Shown here in pieces: positions 49,901 to 60,208 of a stretch of DNA of 64,000 nucleotides; position 1 is the first letter of the stretch; the number at the start of each line of letters is the position of its first letter. Both the position numbers and the translations under genes were made by a program. Source of the DNA: Chrysoperla carnea (lineage: Eukaryota > Arthropoda > Insecta > Neuroptera > Chrysopidae); assembly GCF_905475395.1 (NCBI RefSeq), contig NC_058340.1, positions 74,998,181 through 75,062,180 of the forward strand, in the 5' to 3' direction. The notes below the pieces were generated by a model. It was not told the DNA's origin, searched no databases, and worked only from the letters and a program-made list of their open reading frames with translations.

Positions 49901-52900
49901 GTTCTTATTGTACGCGTGCTCGCATGATGGGCAAAATAAATACAAAATAAATGATTCATAAATTAAATTTGTATTATTTTAGAATGTTAAATTAAAAAAT
50001 TTGATATTGAACTTTGAATCGCGAAGTATTTAACAACAACACATGTAGCTACTTACTTGTAGGTAGGTAATAATTAATCGCACACCAAATATTGGCTATA
50101 ACCGCCATTGACCTTCAATTTTTATTAAATATATATGTTTGTGGTTTATTTGTTTATAATTTATTCAGAATAAATTTTTTTATAATTTATTATTTAATTA
50201 AGATGTAACAGAAAAAAGTTTTAAAAGATTCATAATTGATTTTAGTGCAAAATTTTCTTTAATTATTAATTTTAATATTAAAACAAACAACTGACTGAGT
50301 TAATTGTTGAAATACTCTGTATAGAAAGTGTTGAATATCCGTACTTGCATTATTTTTAATAAATTAGAAAAGTTTAAAGACAATTATGACCATTTGTTTT
50401 GGTTTTTCGAAAATTTTCAGAATTTTGTAGAGTTTTTTTTACGAGAATCTTTCACAATACCATTATTTGAAACTACCTGCAAAATTTCAACTCCCCATTT
50501 TTTATAATACATGGAAAAAAGGGACACTAAATTTTTTTTTCAAACAAAGGTAATTTATTTTTTTGTAAGGAACATTTTTTATTACTAACATTTACTGGCT
50601 GAAACTCACTTTACATCCTGAGTAAGCTTTAAAAATTAAAAAAAAGTTATTTATGTTTTAACGTGAGCAAAATGCTCATAAAGCGAGTGCTGTCGGGTTA
50701 ACATAGTATTATTTATAAACATCAATTTTTATTAAAATTAAAAAAACATTCACCCCTCCAAAAGTGTCATCGTATTTTTAACTATAAAGAATAGAAAAGA
50801 AAACAATATTAGTTTGAAATTTTTTGATAATAAATTTCATTGTGTTATGTAAGCGGTTAAACCAACACACAAGGTTCGGAAGAATAATCATTCCATAATT
50901 TTAAAACACTTTATATTTCCTGCCACCCGCCACTTAATTTTGTTTTTAAGGTATTTGTTTCCCTAGAGTTTTGCAAAAAAAGTTTTGGTTTATTGCACGG
51001 TACATACATATATAAACTAAATACATGCTTTCTAGTCAACTAATGTGTTATTTTTAGCTTTTAGTGCAAGTGCTGCTTATAAATTTGATAATATAGATAT
51101 CACTCTTCAATCATTAATACTCTCATGTAGAGTCGTCTCTGTTCATTAAATGATGGATCTTCGATATACACATAATTAAATTAAAATTTTGTTTTTATAT
51201 CATCAACAAATTTTATATGTTTATGGTATTTTTATAAACTACAAGATTGTCTAAATATTTTAGACAGTTTTTTATCACACTCTCTAGATTTTTTGATATA
51301 GAAATATCCAATTGAAAAAGATAACCTATATGATTCGTCATTTTTTCAGCCAACTTTGAACGATAAAATAATAATAAAAAACCCGATGAGCTAGGAATTT
51401 CTTGTGATTTTTGAAAACTTTGTTAATCAAAAAATGTATTTATAAAGTTATGATATTACTATGACATTCTTTCTTCTTTCCAAAGCCAGTAGGATGCCTC
51501 ATATTTAGTGCAACGATAGAAAATTACAAATTATGTGCTACCCTAAAAGTGGTAACCTCCCATTGAACAACTATGTATATTTATTTTATAAATAAATGTT
51601 TCAAATAAAAGTTTTTTTGTTATTAGAAAGTTATTAATCCTTTATTAATCCTGCCCTTTGAAAGCCTTTTCTTTCCACGACAGCTCTGTAATATTTTCAA
51701 TATTGTACTCTTTATAAAGGGTATATGTATTTTACCTACGGATTTTCGGAATTGTAAACTAAATAATTTCAAAAACAATGAATTTTTAAAAACCCCAAAT
51801 AATGTTAATTTCCAAGGTTGAATATTAAATTTCAATTCATTTGTACTCATTTTTATTTCAAGCTTCAAAAAGAGTGAGCCTCGCTCGTACAAGTCATTCT
51901 TAATGTTTGGTTCGCTTTAGTAATAAAAAAGGGTCGACATTAATAATCAACTTGACATAATTTTTATTAAAATTCAAAAATTAAAATTAACTAGTAACGG
52001 CCATGTTAGATATAGCTTTTAGGAAACAAACGAAAGGTCTGATTACCAATGACATAGCGAGCTTTACTCGCGCCGGGAGCACAATTCCTTTTTAGCACCA
52101 TCCATTCGAAAACCATATGAACCCCCTTTCTCCACCCTTCGTTACACCACTAATGATTACCGTAACTCATTCTGATTGGTTCCAATTACTGGAATCGTAT
52201 TGAAAAATTTATCTATATGTCCTCATGATTCGAAAAGTTTTTTTTGCAATTCTATAGGATAACGAAAATATCTTTTAAAATTAAAAATATCATAAATTAT
52301 TATTTTGGTTTTTGAGATGAAAATAATAACACTCTTATCAGAAAGTTAAAAAAAAATTAAAATTAAAAAACCCGTCGAACTAGATTACGTTTTAAAAAAC
52401 TTAATTTTTTTTTAAAACATATAAGTCAAGGCCCTTTTCTATAAATAATACCATTCATTGTAGACTGAGAGCCCGTGGCAAAGAATTAAGAATTCGGTAG
52501 TAAAAAATTTGCAAGATTTGCATAATATGGTAAAACCTCTTTTCATCTCAATGCCAAAGGTGGAACCACAAAAAATTACAAAACAAAAAAAGATTGCAAC
52601 TGAGAGCCCGTGGCAAATAATTCAGTAGTAAAAAATTTGCAAGATTTGCATAAGATGGTAAAACCTCTTTTTATCTCAATGCCAAAGGTGGAGCCGCAAA
52701 AAATTACAAAACAAAACAAGGAAGCAATTTTTTTTATATAAAAAAATTGTTTTTCCAAATTTTTTACTTAGTTTTAAAAGTTGTAAAATTTGCGAGTCAT
52801 TTTTAATACTACATTTTTAAAAAAATTTTGAAAAAAAAAAAAAAAAATAGACGTATAAGAAAAAACCTACTTTTTTAAATATTAAAAATTTTGAAATCAT

Positions 52901-54655
52901 TGACCATTGAATTTAAACATAAATGTAATTTTGCAATTAATTTTGATTGTCAATTGAATTTTTTTTAATTAACAATTAATAAAGTATTAAAAACAATTAA
53001 ATAAATTATTTATTTTAATTTGAACTAATTACCTCTAAACATCTAAATTCTAAAATTGAATATAATTAAATTTTGTAATAGCAAATACTTTTTATATTTG
53101 AATAAATAAGTTTAATAAGCGAATAAGTTCAAAAATAAAATAATTCGAATAATAACTAACAGAACTAATTGTTTAAATATATTAATATTTAAATATAATA
53201 TAGATTAAATATATTTTGTATGTTTGTATGAATCCAAGAAGTCCAGGTTCGAATCCTGGTTCGAGTGTATGTTTTTCTATTCTCTTTAATTAAGTATTAC
53301 TAGACAAGATATTTGTCAATATTTAGTTTATTCTGTATGTATCATATCAAAATCGTCAATTATAATCGAAAGACTTTGATGTAAAAAAATATCGTATACA
53401 TGATTAAAAGTAAACACAAAAAATAATATAAGCATAATCATATCTATTTTACCGGTATAAAAAATGAAACCGGTAAATTAAATAATCTATAAAAAATTTC
53501 CTAATCAAGCCTAACAATATATAATGAATTGAAAGTAATTTCTTTAAATTTATTCAAAAATTAAAACTGGTTTCAAGATCATGATTTAATATTAATAAAG
53601 ATTAATTCTCTTTTTATGATTAATAATCAGTTGCCTATTGTTAAAACTGAATCGGCAGTTATAGTCATTTATTATCCGGAAAACCAATCAGGAAGATAGT
53701 ACCTTATCCTGTATGAATAAAACAACAAATTTTTATAACTCGCATTAAGAACATTTTGCTCACATTCGATTTAAATAAGTGGTTACTTACAACCATAATT
53801 AATTTTGAAAAAAAAAAATATTAAAATTAGTTTAAATATTAATAAAATATTGAAAATAACTAAATTTAATTACTTTTAAGGATTAATATAAGTCAGGTTG
53901 GCCGAGCGGTCTAAGGCGCCAGATTTAAGCTCTGGTTCCCAAACGGGAGCGTGGGTTCGAACCCCACACCTGACAATAGTTTCTTTTTTGCTGTAATTTG
54001 TTTAATTTTTATTTAATTTTAATTTTTTTAAATATTTTTAATTTATAAAATGTTTTTGATATTTTTCTTGTAGTCGAGTAATGCGACTTACTCTCACTTT
54101 TCTCGGTTAAATATTTCGAAAACTATACGAAAATTTTGTATAGAACCTTTTTCATGAAAAATTAACTGATTGTGTTTTTTTCATTCTTTTAGCAAGTCTG
54201 ATGAAGAATAAAATTAATACGAAACGTTGCGTATTAGTAAATACTGTAAGTAATATTTTTACGCCCAAAGTTTTCATCAATTAATCTACGATTTCGGTAA
54301 AAATCATTTTCCAAAAAGAAATTTAGTAAGTTGTTGTTTATTTGATAGTAAAAAGAAATAAAATCATTAGTAAACAATTTCCTAATCAAGTCTGGTAATA
54401 AATGTCTAATTGAAAGTAGTTTCCTTAAATTTATTCAAAACTGGTTTCAAGATCATGATTCAATTTAAAAAAAAAACGTGTTCAATTAAAATTAAATAAA
54501 TAAATAAACATAAAACACTCAAAACTTACTCGAATTTTCTCATATGTTGTCTTTAATTCTAAATGATGCACAAATGGATTTAACATTTCCACTGATAAAT
54601 TTTCACTTGTTTTATCATTTAATTTTCCATTCATTTTTGTATAATTTTCACACAT
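31963..54655 (-). CDS. LPCAT: LPCAT1/2-type lysophosphatidylcholine acyltransferase with EF-hands
   Basis: Exons 5' to 3': 54530-54655 (ATG 54655), 40278-40423, then either 34538-34752 or 39142-39359, then 33726-33838, 32764-33336, 32515-32613, 32296-32437 and 31963-32093 (stop 31963-31965). Every junction is gt..ag and in phase. The product is 514 or 515 residues, the size of human LPCAT1/2. Exon 2 is the membrane segment ending LTGWRR. The catalytic motif is APHSTFLD (His132, Asp137) or APHSSFFD, depending on the exon used. FPEGTCTN (about 204-211) is the glycerol-phosphate-binding motif. Two EF-hand loops follow: DKKNTGVIDFRE, split by an intron, and DHSGSGRLSRHE. The C-terminus KKIE fits an ER-retention KKXX signal. 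The enzyme re-acylates lysophosphatidylcholine at the ER in the Lands cycle. The first intron is 14 kb and full of repeats. Confidence 0.95.
33969..34306. mobile_element. TA-flanked MITE, copy 2 (LPCAT intron)
   Basis: Related to 31405-31686 over its whole length, with about 55 extra internal bases near 34190-34250. Ends tagactgggg and ttagtcta. Confidence 0.8.
34538..34752 (-). CDS. LPCAT alternative catalytic exon, version a
   Basis: It begins with base one completing a split Arg codon and ends in phase 1 (gga a then gtatgt). It encodes PILVAAPHSTFLDGGL and GMPTIIVRCESGSNPYIG. The acceptor is atatacag. Length 215 bp. Confidence 0.9.
35035..35275 (+). mobile_element. Helitron-like repeat, second copy
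   Basis: It aligns with 26705-26992, from acttccgtcagcaggact to ggtagttcacagctagta. Confidence 0.5.
36427..36832. repeat. 417-bp interspersed repeat, copy 2
   Basis: Near-identical partner of 28630-29046; see that entry. Confidence 0.85.
39142..39359 (-). CDS. LPCAT alternative catalytic exon, version b
   Basis: Same entry and exit phases as version a and exactly one codon longer (218 bp). It encodes RILVLAPHSSFFDTLP and GAPSVVAKGETSIIPIFG. The acceptor (ggaaaaaaaaag) has an unusual purine-rich tract with pyrimidines only further upstream, so its use may be regulated. The two exons cannot both be included sensibly, because each supplies the whole HX4D region. Confidence 0.88.
39612..39895 (+). 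repeat. tRNA-derived SINE-like element with (AC)n tail
   Basis: A-box-like taggttagagcgcttg and B-box-like gggttcgactttc are spaced as in tRNA-derived SINEs, and the unit ends in a (CA) run at about 39865-39892. It does not fold as an intact tRNA. Confidence 0.5.
40735..40927 (+). mobile_element. Helitron-like non-autonomous element
   Basis: It begins atccatactaatattataaa, continues with (GTCT)n and gaacggattttgatgaaat, and ends gcgggtagttcacagctag. I recognise this layout as a very widespread insect repeat, most often classed with Helitrons. About 190 bp, so internally deleted. Confidence 0.6.
41735..42180 (-). repeat. high-copy unclassified repeat, copy 2
   Basis: Reverse-oriented copy of 27105-27694. 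Confidence 0.75.
43065..43560 (-). repeat. high-copy unclassified repeat, copy 3
   Basis: Reverse-oriented copy of 27105-27694, ending near acaaacttgggactgaac. Confidence 0.75.
49713..49910. mobile_element. MITE with about 85-bp imperfect terminal inverted repeats
   Basis: Left part gaacttttcagaagagaaac through gtgacgtaataatgttaatt; right part aattaacattatgacgtcat through gtttctcttttgaaaagtgt. The arms pair with scattered mismatches around a short centre. Non-coding. Confidence 0.7.
52464..52722. repeat. 135-bp tandem duplication
   Basis: Units begin at about 52464 and 52599. Both contain actgagagcccgtggcaaa and ctcaatgccaaaggtgga. The second is slightly shorter. Confidence 0.85.
53220..53300 (+). 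repeat. tRNA-like SINE 3' fragment
   Basis: It contains a good B box with hairpin (ccaggttcgaatcctgg) and gagtgtatgttttt. A relative occurs at 37640-37720 (same cttgtatgaatccaag start). It lacks an A box and acceptor stem, so it is not a tRNA gene. Confidence 0.45.
53892..53975 (+). tRNA. tRNA-Leu (UAA), cytosolic
   Basis: The acceptor stem gtcaggt (53892-53898) pairs with acctgac (53968-53974). The D arm begins tggccgagcggtc, the anticodon loop is ttTAAgc within ccagattTAAgctctgg, and there is a long variable arm as in class II tRNAs. The T arm is gtgggttcgaaccccac and A follows the acceptor stem. No intron. It lies in the first intron of LPCAT on the opposite strand. Confidence 0.97.
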
Positions 54656-56835
54656 TTTTCTTTTTCTTAAATATAAATTTCACCTTAATTAAAAAAAAAT
54701 AAAAAGTATCACACCAAAGTAGTTTAAATAATATTCATAATTTTTGTTGTTATTTTTTTTGATTCTTTTACAAAACGGACACGACACCACATACAAATCT
54801 TCCTCCGTTTAAAAAGAAAGTATTATTATTATTATTATTAAGGCTAAACTAAACAACACTCTTCGTCGCTGGCCGAAATAAATTCATAATTAATAACAAT
54901 ATTTGTGTTTTTAATAATAACTCAGATAAGCTGTATTCGCTCCGAGCGTGAATTTCGTTTCCATGACAACGATACACTACTTTAATTATAGAATTAATGG
55001 ATGCATATATAATTGTGTGGATTGCATTGAAAACTTACATTTAAAATTTAATATTCTTGTTTCACAAATTTAAATAAATAATTACGATAATTAACATTTG
55101 AAAAATAATATTTGTACAATTTGATTTCTTATTTTCACAATTTTTAATGCATTAAGTTTAATTAATTAGTGTTTTTCAATCATTTTAATTTGACAGTTTC
55201 TATATCATTAACATGTAAATAATTGCAAATTAGTCATAACAGCCCACTTTATCTCCAAAATTTTTCACTTAAAGCGCTGGCATCGATTTTATTATCCCTA
55301 CCATGACTACGCACACAACGAATATGATCGGAACACAAGTATGAATATATTACTTGATTTTACTCAAAATCAACAAATAAATACGATAATTACCGAATAA
55401 ATACGATCTGTTTATTTACAATAATAATGGTTGATAGTAAATTAGAAAGTCAATATATTAACGCATGTTTATTTCGTATTACTTTTTTTTTATTCAATTG
55501 TTGCATTTCTCGTGTAACAATTATTGGTTGTTAATACCATCTAGTGTTATCTGGACGAGATAAAAATTTAACTTTAGTTACTTTAAAATTCTCAGTGGCA
55601 GCACCGAACTATTAAAATAATCCAAAATTGGATAAAGTGTAGGTTGTAAAGTGAATTGAAGTTATGAAAGCGGGGTTCGATATACAAAATTTAAAGAAGA
55701 CTCCAAGGAGAAAAACTACGGAAGCCTGAATGACTCACAATCAATTTATGAGAAAGTGGCGCTACACTAGCTTAGCTTTTTGTACTACCCACAAGTATAA
55801 AATCAACTTTTAAAAAGCCACTAGTTCACTTTCAACAAGTACACTTGTGATTTGTGGCATTATGGAAACGAACCTTTTAGAAGGTGTCGGTATTTTGTCA
55901 TGTGCAGATTTCTAATTAAAACGTCATAATAAACACTTAATAACACTTTTAAACGTTAAAAGTTAGAAATGTGTAGATGCAAAAGAAAAACATCAACAAT
56001 TAAAGCGTTATATTTTTTAAATCATATTAAAGAAAATTTTGAGCTAACTACATAATACAAATTACCTACTTTATTGTCTCTTTTTATTGCAACCAACCGT
56101 ATGGCAGCGACTTTATTGCTTTGTGATATTTTATTTCTATGATAAATCTTCTCCAAATTAAGTAAGAGAGTTGAAAGTCGGTGTATCCCCCCTTAGTTTT
56201 GCAGCCCCTTTGACTAAAATTTTACATAGGTATTTCATGTTTTCAAAAACTGGTAAGGACATCAGTAAATCGCTAATTTCAATGAAAAGCACCTTTTGAT
56301 AATAAATAAGTAATGAGAGGGAAATATGACTTTAGTGATGCAACTCTGCTGCTCGTTAGCTTTTTTTTTTAATTTAAACACGCCAAAAATCACGTATATA
56401 ATCATAGTACATGATATTTTTCCATTTACAGATTGCATCGTTCGAATTGTATTACTATTTCTAAAATGATCATGAAAGTATGAAATATCAAAAATTTTAT
56501 AAATACATAATTGGAAATATTAGAAAAAAGTCAAAGAAGCTGAATGTTTTTTTAAAATTTCAAATGAATATATAAAATTTCTGTTTTACATTTCAAACAA
56601 TTTTATTTATTATGTTTATAATTTTTGAATTAAGTGCATTACTCAGTCGGTAAAGAATGATCTAAACTATTCGATACGTTATCTATGACACTTATAAATA
56701 ATTTATCTTTGTCACGAAAATTCATGCAAAATGGTTTCACATCAAGTGTTATCGTGACAACTACAGTCAAAGTTGTAGTTTAGAAGATCAAAATAGTTTT
56801 AAACCAGCATTGCTCAAAGAAACTTTAAAAATAAA
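54656..56835. other. intergenic between LPCAT and BLCAP
   Basis: No coding region is supported. The stretch 54656-55000 is the LPCAT 5' flank, with an (ATT)n run at 54823-54840. The remainder is AT-rich and looks single copy. Confidence 0.5.
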
Positions 56836-57078
56836 ATGTATTGTTTGCAATGGTTAATACCAGTTTTGTTAATACCAAAACCAGTGAATCCAGCATTAAT
56901 TCATACACATGTCATGTTCATGGTTTTATATTTAATTGGATTCTTTTTAGAACGTAAACCGTGTACAATTTGCAGTTTGGTCTTTTTAGCAGCCGTATTT
57001 TTAATATGTTACAGTGGTGTTGGAAATTGTTTATTATGGGGTAGTAATTGTGATACAATTCGTTGTGACAATGGATGA
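56836..57078 (+). CDS. BLCAP: BLCAP (bladder cancer-associated protein) homologue
   Basis: Single coding exon, 80 residues. The N-terminus [20 protein letters not shown] and the core [20 protein letters not shown] match vertebrate BLCAP (87 residues) closely; only the last 15 or so residues differ ([10 protein letters not shown] here). There are two hydrophobic segments, about 5-20 and 25-65, so it is a small membrane protein with a conserved CTIC motif between them. Its biochemical role is not settled; in mammals it is linked to growth control and its transcript is a known A-to-I editing target. The coding region is intronless, as in vertebrates. PolyA signal aataaa at 57139. Confidence 0.93.
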   Translation: MYCLQWLIPVLLIPKPVNPALIHTHVMFMVLYLIGFFLERKPCTICSLVFLAAVFLICYSGVGNCLLWGSNCDTIRCDNG

Positions 57079-57955
57079 TACTTGAATGTGGACACAATAA
57101 TCACTTTTTTATTTTTATTTTAAAAAAATATTTCATTAAATAAAGACTTAAGTGATATTTTAAAAGCAATAAAAACATAAAAACACAAGTTTTTCTTGAA
57201 GAACTAATTTTAAATAAAATGTTTTTTACTACTTGTATATGTCGACACCAAAGAGAAGAATTCAGTGTTGTGTCTTTTTGGCGGTTTATTTGAAAAAAAA
57301 AAAAAATGTATTTGTTATATAATAATTAATAATAATATTGTTAAACATATTTTTCTGTGATGTTTAAAACAAAATGAGAATTGATAGTGATTTTTTGAAG
57401 TACTTTGTGTATAAATTTAAATAAAACTTGTCACCCAATCACATAAAAACACGAAACGCATTGTAAATAATATTTAAATAGTTATTTCTAGAATATTCTG
57501 AAATTGTTATTACAATTTTTATTTAAAACAATGTATTATATAAATATTTGATGAATTACAAGGATTTTTATTTTAATTTATTGTTTTATGTGTTTTTTTT
57601 TTCGTCCTATTTCCTCATTTATTTTATGAAAGGAACATTTCGAAAAGGGCATTGTCCACAGATTTAAGTTAACGTTCAAAACATCTATAATAACTGCTTC
57701 ACCAACCTTCATACCAAATAAATCATGTTATAAAACATTGAAAAACTAAATTTTGGAATGTACTCAAGACCTACAATTTTAATATCCAACACGATACATA
57801 AATCTTAGGTTTTTATTAAAGCTAATAAATTTAAAAAAAAATTAACCAATGCCCCACTAATTGCCAAACCGTGGCGAATTCAGCGGTGTTGAAATTAACT
57901 GAGTTATATAGGCTCAATGAAGGAATATCCGAAAACCAAGGGATTAACGTATACT

Positions 57956-58021
57956 CACTCAGTGTCACAAAAAATGCACGGATTACATATGTAATCCGTG
58001 CATTTTTTGTGACACTGAGTG
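57956..58021. repeat. perfect 66-bp palindrome
   Basis: 33-bp arms with no spacer, centred on acatatgt at 57988/57989. The arms contain gtgtcacaaaaaatgcacgg and its complement. No mismatch. Confidence 0.97.
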
Positions 58022-58228
58022 TGCTTACAAACATTTTAAATGGTGCTAAAAACTTAACACTAAATCACTCCGAAAATAAAACTTTCGGACAAGATTTTAA
58101 ACGATCTTTTAAAAGCTTATTCATTCAATCGTTAAATAAACCACTATATGTTTAGGTCAAAATTGTTCATACATCAAGTGCAATTGCGAACAATCAGATG
58201 TCAGAACATGATGTCCTCTAATTGTATT

Positions 58229-58559
58229 CCTCCCACATCTAATTGTATTGGTGAATCATATTTTTGTTTTCTTTATAAATAATAACAACAAAATATTTTT
58301 TTTAGTATTCACTACCCAATGCAATCAATTTACAATCAATTATTGTTTAATGATAGTCCCCTCCATATTCTAAATTGACACCTGCTAATTTAATGAATTT
58401 GATAGGTCTGTGAATTCATAAATCTTTCTATTTTCCCATAGTCACATCTTCCGCATTAGGCCTCAAATAAAAATTTGGTATAGAGCTTTTCCATTTGTCT
58501 TGACAAGCAAAATTTAGTGGTACAATTTTCTGCTACGAATAACAGAACACCCTGTATAT
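58229..58559. repeat. interspersed repeat, near-identical to 7353-7709
   Basis: Second copy; see 7353-7709. Confidence 0.8.
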
Positions 58560-59109
58560 GGGGTGATTCCGGAAAAATTTATTATCGAAAAAAATAAAAC
58601 CAGATCTTATGACAATGAGACGAGTATTTTTTTTTTTAGATATTTCCCGTATCGCTTCAAAATAAAAGCTTTTCGTATCTGATTTTAAGAGATTTCTCCC
58701 CATTTTTGTATTTTTTACGAAAAAATTATCCTATTTATGAAGTTTTATCAATTTCCGAAATAGACATAAATATTTTTCCGATAATTTGAAATGTAAAAGT
58801 GTTTTTAGTTGTACACACAATGAAAATTTCAAATTGGTTATTAAAAAAGAAATTTATATTTTAATTTTCACAAAACTAAAATATTTTTAAAGTATTCAAT
58901 AAATCTAGAAACTAAAAGTTACTGAAAATATTTAAAAGTTGCCACTAAAAAAATTAGTTCATAAAATCTTCACATTCAAACAGAGGGGCGTATTGAAAGT
59001 CAAATTACAAAGTGTCTAACCTAAAATCGGTCTCATTTCCGCCATTATTTAACATAGAAAAGCCACACGTGCTAATCTTAACTAAAATAAAAAACATTTT
59101 AATACCAAA

Positions 59110-59307
59110 ATGGATAAACCAGTAGTTTTGGCTCGTGTTATTAAAGTTTTGGGACGTACAGGATCCCAAGGACAATGTACACAAGTAAAAGTTGAATTTA
59201 TTGGAGAACAAAATCGACAGATTATTAGAAACGTTAAAGGACCAGTCCGAGAGGGTGATATTTTAACGTTATTGGAATCTGAACGTGAAGCAAGAAGATT
59301 ACGATAA
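59110..59307 (+). CDS. RpS28: 40S ribosomal protein S28
   Basis: Single coding exon, 65 residues, the family's normal length. The sequence is typical: [20 protein letters not shown], then [20 protein letters not shown] and the EARRLR end. It is a small-subunit protein near the mRNA exit and E site. The stop is followed by gtaagt at 59321 and a strong acceptor (ttctttttttag) near 59389, so a 3' UTR intron of about 70 bp is likely. PolyA signal aataaa at 59488. Confidence 0.97.
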   Translation: MDKPVVLARVIKVLGRTGSQGQCTQVKVEFIGEQNRQIIRNVKGPVREGDILTLLESEREARRLR

Positions 59308-60208
59308 AATATTTTGTTAAGTAAGTTTTTTACATTTTCTTAATTTTCTTATAATTAATTTTATACTAAAAGTTGTATTTCTTTTTTAGGTAAAAAAATG
59401 TTTTTCCGGAGGATTAACTTTTATTTTCAAGTAACAAATGATTTTCTGTATTTTTTTTTTTTTATAATATAAAATATGTAAAAAGGGAATAAAAGTGAAT
59501 CTACCGTAGTTTCTTGAATTTTTATTTCTTTTCGAACCTTATATTTTGTTTGATTTTCTAGTTGATGAAACCACGTTTGTTTGTTAGAAAATAGTAAGTA
59601 AAAATATGTTACATTAATACGTTTAAAGAAATTGAGGGGGTTCACCCATGTAATGGGTTAAAAAAAATCAATTTTGTGTGCGTAAATTGATTTCTTAACA
59701 TGTGTAGCAATTTATAATTATTAATGTTATCATTTGGGTCATATTGTCCGACGAATTCTTGCTGTGTCTTTTCTAAGACCGATGGTTAATTTTGATGGTA
59801 TCGCGCTTACTTGAGAATAAGCAGCGCTTTCGAAAAAAAAATCAGAGAGAAGTTTGGTAGACTCGCCAAAAGGAAGCCACTCACGAAGTTTCTAAGTATG
59901 TATTAATTATTTAACAAAGCACCCTGTCTATCCCACGGCCTTTGTTTTTGAGTTATCGCGATCACAGGTAGACAGACGGACAATCGAAAATGAACTGTTT
60001 AGATCACAGATTATAGTTTTTAATTTAAAAGAGATCTGCAACTCCCTGTAAAATTTTTACTATTTTCGTTCTCTGAAGGTGCCTTTCTCCAGGTGGCTCT
60101 ACACGTTATATTCGTGTAGGGATATCTATTAGTTTTGATAATAATTTATCCATTTCAATGGTTGTTGGGGAAACAATATTTTATATATTTCTAAATAAAT
60201 AATAGACC
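59308..60208. other. RpS28 3' flank
   Basis: 3' UTR and a likely UTR intron, then AT-rich spacer with a fragment of the high-copy repeat around 59920-60010 (gttatcgcgatcaca, gacagacggacaa). No gene. Confidence 0.5.

Larger units (their letters stand above)
40424..53891. other. LPCAT first intron: repeat-rich, no gene seen
   Basis: No coding exon is supported in 13.5 kb. The main contents are a Helitron-like element (40735), copies of the high-copy repeat (41735 and 43065), a decayed repeat with two related halves (44550-44930), a Helitron-like end reversed at 45355, a decayed SINE/LINE-type block at 48120-48290, a MITE (49713) and a tandem duplication (52463). Long tracts at 44400-45000 and 52800-53200 are close to pure A/T. 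Confidence 0.6.
57079..59109. other. intergenic between BLCAP and RpS28
   Basis: It holds the perfect palindrome at 57956-58021 and the repeat copy at 58229-58559. An open frame at 57871-58155 runs through the palindrome and is not a credible gene. The RpS28 promoter must lie just before 59110. Confidence 0.5.

Noticed and set aside
54180-54240. Hammerhead-like CTGATGA ... CGAAAC block
   Set aside because: The spacing and core bases fit, but neither stem II nor stem I pairs convincingly. At most it is a decayed relative of the motif at 22943-23509.
57871-58155. 94-codon open frame
   Set aside because: It runs straight through the perfect palindrome and has no recognisable protein; a by-product of the repeat.
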